64,000 nucleotides of DNA, taken from the NCBI GenBank assembly GCA_003049485.1, contig PYST01000187.1, forward strand, positions 1 to 64,000. The letters are read 5' to 3'. How positions within the stretch are numbered: position 1 is the stretch's first letter; every line of letters starts with the position of its first letter. The position numbers and the translations under genes are program-made. The notes beneath the pieces are model-generated. The model was not told the origin of the DNA and searched no databases. It saw nothing but the letters and a program-made list of their open reading frames with translations. Below are positions 24,364 to 34,628 of the stretch, piece by piece. Origin of the DNA: Ophioceras dolichostomum (taxonomy: Eukaryota; Ascomycota; Sordariomycetes; Magnaporthales; Ophioceraceae).

Positions 24364-25659
24364 GCTGCTGCCCCTGCGTGAAGGCGGGTACAGCCGTTTA
24401 AGTTACTGCCGTTGCAGAAGAAAGAGTGGACCAAATCCGTCGGACCGATCGGCTAAAGCCGAGAGGCAGGAGACGCGGGAAGCTAGAGGGAAGCTAAAGC
24501 TGGTGGCAAAAGAGGTCAGCACGCGAACACGCGTCATGCATCCAGTGCTTGGATTGGACGTAGCGATTGGGTCGTTGGGTAGCGTGGAACCGCGCCAGCA
24601 GACTGGGTTCCATGCCAGAGGCACAACACGCATGACAGACAACTCACCGTGCCGCCAATTGGCGGAGAGAGGGTATACCTAGGAACGAAGAAACCGATAG
24701 CAAATTCAAGCGAAGGAGATAGCAAATCGAGGAATGCCCGTCGAGAGGGAAGACGCGTCAAGTCAAGGTTAACAAAAACAATGGCCAGAGCCCACGCGTT
24801 TCGCCCATCGCAACCGGGCGGGGCGGGGGCTTTCTTTCCAATACCATCCCATCTTGATCCCTGCCATCACTGGCAGTGGCAGATAGCAAGGCTCTGCTGT
24901 GATACGTAATTCGATAAACCGATAATCGCATGATGCAGTGTTATGAAATCGAGGCGCATCGGGGTTTTCGAGATCAGAGCTAGCGGGCTGCGAGAGGGGC
25001 AGTGCTGACTCGACACATCCAGCAGTGGGCCAAGACTTCGGGGACGACCGGCAAGTCTCCATTCCTTCTTCGCTCGACCCCAGTCTTTTCCAATGCGCGG
25101 AGCTGACCCGCCTGAGCTCCCAGCTTCCCCGCTTTTGCTGAAGCCAAAGGCAGCCAGGCCCCCCTCTCACCCAAACATCCACCCATCGGCTAACTCTCAT
25201 TCCAGCACAAAAGACCATTCTTTTCTCGGAGGATCGCCATTGGGAATCTCACGGTCTCAACGGGACTCTAACGGCTTCTTCGGACTTGAATCGGTATTCA
25301 AAAACCTCCGGAGCTCAACCACTTTCCCTTTTTCAAGTGGCCTCCGAGCTGTGCCGTCTCGCTGTGTGTCGGCGAAACCACCGTACCACCTTCTCGGAGA
25401 AGTTGAGGCACGAGAGTCCCAGCCAGCCAGCACGCAAGTTGTTGAGGTAGGCGCAGAGGAGAGAGTTGTGTGTGTAAGAGAGGGGGTTGAGTGAGAGAAA
25501 GCGTCTGACAGAGGCTACCTAGCCTAGTTCGCAACCCGGTTCGGTGGTTCCTCTGTGTCTGATCTGGTCTGGTCTGGTCTGGGCCTCTCGATAGGCTTTC
25601 TTGCAGTTGCTGGGCGTTCCCCGCCTGCCTGCCTTTGTGGCTTTCTGCTTACCGCGCAG
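24364..25659. promoter_or_regulatory. Divergent promoter region between RdRP and Zn2Cys6 regulator
   Basis: About 1.3 kb separates the two start codons, so both promoters must lie here. A TACCTAGG copy of the recurrent motif is at 24675-24682 and a TCTGG tandem run (about 25563-25583) lies in the regulator's 5' leader. No ORF shows domain support. Confidence 0.5.
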
Positions 25660-28600
25660 ATGTCGGACCACAACACGGCCGAGAGCCCTATTGCGATCGA
25701 TGATCTTACTCCTGAGGAAGCCAACCGAATCATCCACTCGCACAGGAAGGTTCGATATGGTACGCAAAGCGCCCGACCTTTCTTGTCTTGCCTTGTCTTG
25801 CCCCCCCTTGCATATGAAATGCCCGTTGGTTGTCATTGGAGCAGCATCACACCGTTTCTCCTCACGGTCATCAGCACCTGCGTGTACCTACCTTGCCTTA
25901 CCCCTCAGACTGTCGTCCTCCCCTACCTTACCTACCTGGTATCACGAAGCCTACCTGCCACGAGCTAGCTGCCTTCACTCCTCATTCACGGGACTCTTGT
26001 CCGTCGGTCCCTCTAGACTGGGATACTTGTTTCATTATGACTTTGACACTTTCCACCCCCTTTCTTTTTTATTTTCCCCATGTCCCAAATTCTCCATCCT
26101 CTCCGTCCTCCAAACCCCGCGAGCATATAGGACGGAGAAGAGACACCGAAAAGACCCAATAAATCACCACACGACTTGCATGCGTTCAAATGCCGAGATC
26201 CAAGAGACCCAAGCTCACGAGACATGTCAAACCTATAGGAACCGCCTGCTGGCCGGTAAGTGGGCTGACGTGGCGGTGGGAGTCTCTTCATGCTCCGTGT
26301 CTCTCCTCCCTCGTTCTTCCAGCTGTGGCGTTGTGTTGACACTCTCGTCCGTCTGCTGTTGCTCTGCCGCCCACAAAATAGTGTCGCCAGAGGAAGGTGA
26401 AATGTAGCGGTAACCACCCTTGTGAGAACTGCACTAAGAGAGAGCATGCCGCCTTGTGCTCCTACAAGCCCAACCGCTCCGGCCCGAGGGGATCGGCCGC
26501 GTCCGAGGGCAGCTCGATCCACGGCGCCTCCTCCAAGAAGCGAGCTCACGAGTCGGATGATGACGAGGGCGGACGTGGCGGCGCACCACCAGGCCTAGAG
26601 CTCAAGGCGACCGAGAGCGCGATCGCGGCGTACTGTAAGTCATCAAATAGTCGTCACCGTCGTCCTACCAGTACCATCACACTACTATCACACGACACCA
26701 CCACACCGAGGGAGTTCAACGTGGGACATGGCACAACGTCTTCAAGTTTGCTTACACGCCGTGCCGCCCACCGCAGCGGACAATGATAACTCTGAGGTCT
26801 CGCGGTATCTCGGCCAGAACAGCATCCCTGCCATCATTCGCGAGCAGCTGCCGACCAACGAGCAGCTCGACGACGTCACGCACATTCGACAGGACATGCG
26901 GTCTCTCTTGGGGTTGGACAATTCCGCCCCTTTCCCTCTGATGTCGCCGAAGCACCTGGACAGGCTCACACAAGACATCGTCTCTGAGCTTCCATCAGAT
27001 CGGGAAGTCATGAAGTACATACCATGCCCTACCATACCCCCACTCCGTGTCCCTGTGGCTTCCCCGGAATGACAACGCTCAGCTTTGCTCACAATACGCG
27101 TCTCTCTTCACCAGATTGTTCCGCACCTACAAGGAAACCCCACAGCAGTTCTGGGGCTTTGTTATCGACATCAACGAACTCGAATCTCGCTTGATGGTCT
27201 ACTTGGAAGACCGTGCGAAGAACGCAAAGAGCGCTCACCGGGCCACGAAACCCGTCTCGGCGTCATGGCTTGCCATCCTGTTCGCCATCTTGGCAGTGGG
27301 CTCGCAGTATCACGAATCCCCTTACCACATCCGCACAGCCAACTCGCAGAAGTACATCCAGATATCCTTCCACTTTCTCCGCATCAGCAACTTCCTCCTC
27401 AGGCCAAACTTCGACTCCATCCAGGCGATGCTCATGACCAGCTTCGTGCTCCTCAATGATATGAAGGCGGAGGCGTCATGGGCCTTACTCGGCCTGACCC
27501 TTCGACTTGCCCAGTCCCTTGGCCTCGATAAGCATCCCGTACTGGACGGCAAGGAATCTCCAGACGTAACGCAGAGGGAGATGGTCAGGAGGAAGCTCTG
27601 GTAAGTCCTGTCCATGTCCCATGGGCGTTTGACTCCCAGCTAGACTTCCAATGCTGACCAGTGATTTGCTTGAAGGTGGACATGCGTGTGGCACGACTCT
27701 CTAACATCACTCTCTTTCGATCGGTACGTTTGCTTGCCTCTTCTGGCTCATCCACCGTAGGTACGCTAGGAAAGCTAGGAAAACCTGTCGCTAACCATCC
27801 AAATCGCCCGCTAGATCTCCAATAGCGAATGCCGACGCCTGCCCCATCCCCATCGCTGATAAAGTCTCCGGCCACTGGGAGTACCTGGAGGGCATGTACC
27901 ACCTCTGCAAGATCGTATCCCAGCGCCTCAACCCAGACGCCCTTGCTGCGGCCACCTACGAGACTATTCTCGAGAACTGCGAGATCACCGAGGCGATCCG
28001 CGACAAGATGATCCCGCAGCTTCGCAGCAAAGACGCCTGCAAGTCCCTCACGGACAGGCTGCATCACTTCGCGATCAGGCTTCACACCTCATTCATGGTA
28101 TCAGTCTGCTGTCGGCCCGCTCTCCACAGGGGAGACGGCCACGGCGGCAACCCCCATCTCACCAGCGCCCAGAAGCGCACTCTCGCCGACAGGTGCAAAG
28201 TCAACCTTGCCGAGACCGTCCGCATGTTCTTGGCCATGCACCAACTCTCCGTCGTCCCCACCCGGTCTTGGGCCTTCACCTACCACGGTCTCTCATCCGC
28301 CGTCCTGCTCGGCATACTGGGAGAGACCAAGGCCGACCCGGAGGTCCGCCAGCTCCAAGGCGACCTCATCTCCGCGCTCTCCGCCACGGCCGTCAAGGAG
28401 GCCGCCAGCCCCTCGGTGGGAATCCCGCATTCGGACAAGGACATCGAGCTCTCGGGTCCGCTCTCGCGCGCCCTCACCGCCCTCCGGAACATCTACGACC
28501 ACGGCTCCGTCATCGGCACCAACCTCGCCCGCAAGGAGATCGGCAGCGGCTACGCCTCCGGCTCGCGGACCCCGCACCGCTTCAACGCCCTCCCCGCCGT

Positions 28601-29337
28601 CGCCGCCAGCGCCCTGGCCAACAGCTCCTCCTCCGGCTCTGGCACCGCCGCCGGTGCCGCCTCGGGAGCCGGATCCTACACGCCCACCCCCGGCGCCTCC
28701 TCCCACGACCAGGCGGCCAATCACGGACTTCACAATGGCGGCGCCGGCGCCACCGCCGCGCCATCGACGGGGACGACCGCCGGGATGGACCCCCACCAGA
28801 ACGCCGCTCTCGCCATGGCCGAGATGCAGAATGGGGCCTCGCTGACGACGGCCGACCATATACCTCCTAAGTACGTTGAGTTGCTCCCCAAACTCTGACC
28901 AGAATACTGTTTGGCCCCCGTTGTTGGCGATGTGAATGGGCACTATGGACAGGAACAAAACTAACAAAGACTACCCCGATCCTCTCAACAGTGGCCTCCC
29001 TTTCGTCCCGCAGATGGGACTATCTCACGACAACAGCCTGGTCGACCCGGCGCTCATTGATCCTTCCCAGTATATGTCTCCAATGGATGTGTACGACCAA
29101 ATCTTCTGGGGTGAGTTTGCTCCTCCTCACCATCCGCTCTTCGGTCGCGTCTAGTTCTGTCGTCCTTTTTTCATTATCCCCAGACAGACACAAACCTGAT
29201 CATCATCACTAACCACGGCTGCCTATCAACTCGTAGAATCCCCCGACCCTTGGAACACAGGAATGGACCAGATGAACTTCGACTTCCTGGCGCATCCGCC
29301 ACCGGGCCAGCCGCAGCAGCAGCAGTTTTACTTCTAA
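25660..29337 (+). CDS. Zn2Cys6 binuclear-cluster transcription factor with fungal_trans domain
   Basis: Nine exons (25660-25759, 26239-26255, 26382-26634, 26777-27014, 27115-27600, 27676-27723, 27815-28870, 28992-29110, 29237-29337) join in phase to 805 residues. The zinc cluster has six cysteines at 37, 40, 47, 53, 56 and 65 (C-x2-C-x6-C-x5-C-x2-C-x8-C). Cys37 is encoded by the 17-nt exon 2, which supplies TACWP between RYG and CRQRKVKC. The middle homology region (fungal-specific transcription factor domain) runs through QFWGFVIDINELES, WALLGLTLRLAQSLGLDKH and KLWWTCVWHDSL. A Ser/Ala/Gly-rich linker follows, then a Gln-rich end (QPQQQQFYF). It should bind CGG-type sites in the nucleus; the regulon is unknown. 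For exon 8 a second in-frame acceptor exists at 28952; 28991 was preferred because CTAAC lies just upstream. Confidence 0.88.
26239..26255 (+). other. 17-nt microexon of the Zn2Cys6 gene
   Basis: The exon is bounded by CCTATAG on the left and GTAAGT on the right. It contributes the last two bases of a Gly codon and five codons (Thr-Ala-Cys-Trp-Pro). It is the only stretch between exons 1 and 3 that restores the first Cys of the zinc cluster and keeps phase, so it is strongly supported despite its size. Confidence 0.85.
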
Positions 29338-31007
29338 AGTTTCTTTTCCTGGCAATCCATCTCTTCGTCCTTTTTTGTCTATCCGATATGACCTGTCTCA
29401 CGACTCTTTGTCATGAACATCTCTCTCCCAGTACCTCGCTGCTGCTTTTTCGTTGTTGTCTGTCTTTTCCTACAAAAGCTTTTTTTCCCTTGTTCTTCTG
29501 CCGCTTCTTCTACCGCGAGTGCATGCATAAATAGCAGCACCAGGGCGTCCTCACCTATCACGGGACAGAGGTTCCTCCATATGTGGCGACGAATTTAGTT
29601 CTTAATTTCATCTCCGGATTTGGGCCGTCTTGGAGGTCTTACGGGATTTAATGGATCGCCGGTTCTTTTTTCCTCCTTATTTTATCAAGGAACGAATGCT
29701 TCCCGTCCCTTACCGCAAGGGCTCCTCCAAGGTCCGCGAGATTCACTGGGTGGGAAATAGCCACACCAACCGTGGTTTCTCCAAAGCGGTATACTTGCAA
29801 GTCCGTGACTTTTGGGGGACGAAAAACGTAAGACTGGGAGACGCCGTCCTCCATCATCTGAACTCACGGGATTCGAGAAGCCGGGGCGTCGGCATCACGC
29901 AATACGGTAGTAATGCTCGGTTGACAGGATAGGACTGTTGGTCGTGGTATTTCTCAAAGGTGATATGTATAAATACCTCGGTATTATTGAAATTGTAGGC
30001 GGCTCTAATCGCTTTGGTTGGGTTGCCGATGTTCTGTTATCATCCATCCATCTATGTTTGTGACGGCTGCCAGCTCAAAGTGAGGCCATCGTCGGTCACG
30101 TGTAATTAGACCCCACAGGCGGGAATGGGACACCGGAATCCAGACAATGGACAGCCCATGCCTTCACAATGATACCTACCTCGTAGCTGGCAGATTTGCC
30201 GCTCCTGACGCGAGTATGGGCCGGCTGCTGCACTTGTTCCTGCATTAGTAGAATAGCCAACTTAGCCTGCCCAAAGCAAAGGAGTCGCGTAAACGAACCG
30301 GGAGCGCCGTTATTGCTCCTGAGGTCTTTGTGGCTTCCAAGTCCTTCCCGCAAGCCCGAGCCTCTCACCTCGTCCGCGCGTCTTGGATGGTCAAAATGTT
30401 CGACATCCTCTCGCAAGCGCAGTACAGAAGCAAGCTAGGACCCCCCCCCCCCCCCCCNNNNNNNNNNNCCCCCCCCCCCCCCGGGAAAAAAAAAGACCTT
30501 TTCCAACCACTCCAGCCCAGTGTAGTCTGTGGGAGTGCTGCTGTTTGGATTGTCCGTATTTTACGGCTTCCTAGCACTAGCCCGTCGCTTCCCTGACCTC
30601 CCATGATATACCGGTCTCGTTGACGTTCCGCCGGTTCCGTGGCTTGATAGCTTGCACCTCGGGGATTTGCAGGCGAGGCCACCAAAAAAAAAAAACCAGG
30701 GGGGGGGGAGGTGTAGTCCCTGTATACCAACGCCATGGCGGCCAGCTACGCTACGTGCTGGTATTCAATAGGCTTTCCCCGTTTCGAGCGGACCTCGAAA
30801 TATATGTATTTTGGGGCAGACAGTCTTCCTTGGGGATGGGCGTATGGACACATGACTTGGCACGTGATTGTCATCCTTCTCGTTAGGTAGGAGGCTTTCC
30901 CAGACACATCGTGTAGACAGGAGGCGAGGCAACGAACTTAGGAGACAGATTGATGGGGCCAGAGGGCCGGGCCGAATAGGAGAAGCTGTGACTGGCGTCG
31001 CCTCTCT
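29338..31007. other. Intergenic region containing an assembly gap
   Basis: No supported gene. It includes the 3' flank of the regulator, a poly-C tract interrupted by Ns, and a second homopolymer pair (A-run then G-run) near 30684-30710. Confidence 0.45.
30441..30482. other. Poly-C tract with 11 unknown bases (assembly gap)
   Basis: Seventeen C, eleven N (30458-30468) and fourteen C in a row. This is a sequencing or assembly break in a long C homopolymer; its true length is unknown. Confidence 0.95.
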
Positions 31008-31740
31008 CTACTCGACATCCTCGTCCACGTAGTCCTCGATGATGTCATACAGGCGTAGCTTGTCCAGGATATCAGGCAAACTTCTCATCCCAGCAGCTGT
31101 TGGCCTTGGTGTCACGCATCATGGCGTGGGAGGCCCGTTGTTGACGCTCGGCTTATGAGAGACGACGTTGCCCTTGCGCTCGGCGACACCCTTCGACACC
31201 GGCCGCGGTCGTGCGGTCAGCCAGCCGGAAGCTTGACCGGCCTCGATGAGCTTGCAGGTTTTGGAGTGGTACTTTGGGGGCATGAGGACGGTGCCGAAGC
31301 CGCAGATGATGACCTCGACCAGCTCTTGCCTGGGGCGGGCGCATCTCGAAGCTGATTATCTTGGCCGGGCCGTTGCGGATCAGGTAGTCCTCGACCGCGG
31401 CCACGAAGTTGTTGTTGTCCGACATGGCCTCGCCTCGGGGGCGACACGCGCGGAGCTCATAGTGGGCGGAGTTGTTGACGGCAGGGTCGAGGTTGAGGAT
31501 GAAGATGTGGCCGTGGATGCTCTTCAAGTCCGGCTCGAGCATCGCGATGGGCAGCGGCGGGACCAGACAGCGCCCCGGATCGGTTTCTAGGGTAACTTCT
31601 GGCCGAGAATAACGATAGCGGGCTTCAGCACCTACCTCATGGGCCTTGCAGCAGATGGAAACAAAGCTTCTTGTCGACGTCGAAGTCCTTGAGAAGCTGC
31701 TGACACTCGCTCTAGATACGCTAGGCAGCATCGGGCAGGC
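31008..31740 (-). pseudogene. Decayed ORF of unknown family, multiple frameshifts
   Basis: Protein-like segments continue one after another on the minus strand but in changing frames. In order they are ECQQLLKDFDVDKKLCFHLL (about 31705-31650), IHGHIFILNLDPAVNN (about 31525-31475), DYLIRNGPAKIISFEM, QELVEVIICGFGTVLMPP (from about 31338), NSCWDEKFA and DILDKLRLYDIIEDYV ending at TAG 31008-31010. At least three single-base frame changes are needed to read through; one of them, near 31340, could instead be an intron acceptor (CCCCAG). I do not recognise the family. Confidence 0.5.
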
Positions 31741-32049
31741 AGGCTGTCATCGTTAGGGGGCAGCGAGCTGTAGCTGGTTATTATGTTTAGGTTAGTAGGG
31801 AGAACATGCAGGAGTGACAGAACAGTGGAAAGAACAGCTCCTCAGCGGACGGGGGGACTGACGCGCGCTAGTGGTCTTGTAGAGCTCAGGCACAGTAAAC
31901 TCTACTCTTCGTAGAGGCTAGAAACTAGCATGGATGTAACGGCGGCAGCAGCCATAATAATGGAGGATGGAGAAAACCCACGATTTCTCGCTCCCTTGGC
32001 TCACTCCCTCCTCCACAGGCATAAACGGAAACGGCAAAGAGACCCCATC
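31741..32049. other. Short intergenic stretch
   Basis: Nothing beyond the 3' flank of the minus-strand kinase-like gene is visible. Confidence 0.4.
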
Positions 32050-33192
32050 TCACACTGCATACCGGCTAACAAGCCCGTCGAGTATCTCGTACCCCGAAAC
32101 CTGATCGTTCCGAGTCCCAAGCACGCCACTGAACCTAGCATCGTACGGCGTGCCGTAGTGAAAGAGGATCCCCGCCAGCCAAGCGACCTTGATCGTCTGC
32201 ACGTCGGCGTTCGACACGCCCGTGAGCACGAGAAGCCTGTCCCAGAAGTGAGCGCGAACGGCCTCCGCGCCTGCGTCCTCGACCCATCCTTTTCCTTCGT
32301 ACCAAATGCCGACGATCTCGTCGACGACGTAGAAGTCGAAGCCCAGCGGCATGAGGGACAGTTCGGCCAGGTCGATGACGCCCGTCAGGCGACCCGTCGT
32401 CTCATCGACGAGGATGTTCATCCAGCTCAGGTCGCCGTGCACGGGCAGCAAAGGGTGCCCATTGTTGTTGTTGTTGTTAGGGTGGTGCACGAAAAGCACA
32501 TCCATCTTGCTCCTCACCAACTCGATGGCGGAACGGAAACGCTTGGGAAGCGTGGCGTGGAGGTAGTCGAGTCTCTGGAGACACGCATCTTTTATCTGGC
32601 TCCGTTCGTCGGGGTCGTTGCCGAGTGAGTGGTGGCGTGCATGTTGCAGAGATCTAGCAAAGAACCTAGAGCCCACCGACATGTCAGACTGGTTTGTTTG
32701 CGTGCGTTGTCTTTGCACAGGGGAAAGGGGAAAGGGGAAAGGGGAAAGGGGAAAGGGGAAAGGGGAAAGGGGAAAGGGGAAAGGGGATAAGGGGATAAGG
32801 GTCACCTACTGTGCCAAGTCCTCTATAAGCTCCAGCCGTCTCTCTGGCCTAGTAGCGTAGCATGCCAGCGCTTCGGGGTAGCTGACGCCTTCAAGCTTGG
32901 GCATGCGATATATCTCGAGAGCGCCGAGAGTGCCGCACTTCTTGTGAACGGGAACAAGACCTGGGTGCGCGTTGGCGAACACGCGGAACAGATCCGCGTT
33001 CGGGTCCGGCAGCTTCGAATTGCTCGGTCGGAATTGGATGACCTCGTCGCCGGATGTGGCGATGAGCGTGTAGCTGTAGGCGCCCGGGATCGGGACCGGC
33101 TCGACCGCGCCGCCGCAGAGCGATTCGGCAAGCAGGTGGCATTCGGCCTGCGTCGTCGACTTGCCCGAGAAAAAGGCGACCATCGTGGGCAA
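32050..33192 (-). CDS. Aminoglycoside-phosphotransferase-fold (APH/choline-kinase-like) protein
   Basis: Two exons (33192-32810 and 32665-32050) join in phase to 332 residues. The catalytic loop is VHGDLSWMNILVD (His204, Asp206, Asn211) and the metal-binding Asp is in GVIDLAE (Asp226), the two hallmark motifs of the APH superfamily. The N-lobe is short. Such fungal proteins phosphorylate small molecules or are uncharacterised; the substrate is unknown. A run of six Asn (GTT repeat, about 32462-32480) precedes the catalytic loop. The single intron holds a perfect GGGGAAA minisatellite. The donor GTAGGT at 32809 and acceptor CTCTAG at 32666 are good. Confidence 0.85.
32720..32801. repeat. GGGGAAA minisatellite inside an intron
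   Basis: Nine perfect tandem copies of GGGGAAA (32720-32782) are followed by two GGGGATAA units and a GGG. The repeat fills more than half of the 144-bp intron of the minus-strand APH-like gene. The plus strand has ten or more G4 runs and could form G-quadruplexes; the transcript carries CCCCUUU units, which serve as a long polypyrimidine tract. Confidence 0.95.
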
Positions 33193-34444
33193 GTTAGTGT
33201 GGGTTGGCTGTCTTGGCGGTTAAAATGGGCACGTGATTTAAAGCGTAATTCTAGTCCTGATCAATGATCAATGACAGGCCCCTCTCCTTTCTGAGGAAGA
33301 TCAACCAACGTAGGTATTCATAGAGAGGAAATGTTTGATATATTCTTCTGTCTCCAGAAACGACTGCCTGCCTTGATCAGAGGGCTTTTGACTTGTGATA
33401 TCTATCGATAGGAAATAATCACGTGGAAAACCACATGCTCCTTTCCCACACTCTCAAGGCAGGCAAGCCTGACCACCGACAGATGCATCACCAGCTGATG
33501 ATGGCAAAGACGCCCAGTGGTCGTTCCCTCTGAGAAGTTCCGGATCGCCATAATTCCGTGTCATCTCATTGTTAGCTACCTGGGTACGTAGGTGCCGTAG
33601 GTACGTCGAAGGCCAGCTAGTTCGACTGTGCCAACTGCTCGTTTACAACTCTTAGGCCAGATGGGGGCGAGAGGAGCCGCTCGGGGACGGTCTTGGGCTT
33701 GGGGCTGTCCTCGCACGAAGCCGTCTGGCCGTCAACACCGACATTGGGCTAAGCGGGTGGGGGACAGGCGGGAAAACTCAGTCGTTGCTTGTTTGACACA
33801 TGCAGACAGGGAGAGGGGAGAAAGCCTTGGGATACGCAAACCCAACTCGCCCTCGATTCACACGAGGTTGTGTGTGGACATCGTGGATTGTAAGAAGGCA
33901 TCGAGCACTAAGCTATGAAAACGACCGTTCCTTGCGTGTACTCATGTAAATCCATACCCCCATCATTAATCCATCGCCACCCGTTTGGTAACACGATATA
34001 GCAGTTGTTCTCGTCGTGGCAGGTGCGGTACCAATAAGGAGTAAAAAAAACCTCGCTCCCAGACGAAGCGTATCGTGAAATCCCGTTCGTAGCGGCTGCA
34101 GAAGAGAAGAGAAGGCGGGGGATAGAAGAGGGAAAAAAATATAAGATAGGTTGGAAGTGGTAGGAAAAGAAGTAGTAAAGCAAAGCGCGAAGAATGGGGG
34201 AATCAAAATAGAAAAAGTGTGCAAAAGTAGATGCTGAAGAAAAGGTGTCCCTAAAAGGGAGTAGAATCGAACTTGAAAACAAGGGGGAGAAGAAAAGAAG
34301 CCAGCCCAAGCAATAGCATGATCGTCGTCGTCATAACACTTCCACAAACACCCACATGACGTCCGTCCCACACACTCTCTCTCAACTCACCGTCATCATC
34401 ACTCCTCAACATCGTCATCCCTCCTCAACATCGTCATCCCTTCT
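33193..34444. other. Intergenic region, no supported gene
   Basis: It contains a TACCTGGGTACGTAGG copy of the recurrent motif at 33577-33592. The 33900-34370 stretch is purine-rich on the plus strand, and its minus-strand ORFs are Phe/Ser-rich low-complexity translations that I do not credit. Confidence 0.4.
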
Positions 34445-34612
34445 CAGCATCGTCATCCATCCCTCCTCAGCATCGTCATCCATCCCTCCTCAGCATCGTC
34501 ATCCATCCCTCCTCAGCATCGTCATCCATCCCTCCTCAGCATCGTCATCCATCCCTCCTCAGCATCGTCGTCCATCCATCCTCAACATCGTCATCCATCC
34601 ATCCACCCATCA
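34445..34612. repeat. 23-bp tandem minisatellite
   Basis: The unit CAGCATCGTCATCCATCCCTCCT starts at 34445, 34468, 34491, 34514, 34537 and 34560. Degenerate units with CAACATCG in place of CAGCATCG lie on both sides (34400-34444, 34583-34612). It sits immediately downstream of the ankyrin gene's stop codon. Confidence 0.95.
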
Positions 34613-34628
34613 ACCAACCAAATCACTC

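Noticed and set aside
28871..28952. Alternative 82-nt intron before exon 8 of the Zn2Cys6 gene
   Set aside because: It is in phase, but there is no branch-like CTAAC near its acceptor; the acceptor at 28991 has one about 25 nt upstream. The alternative would add thirteen residues and cannot be fully excluded.
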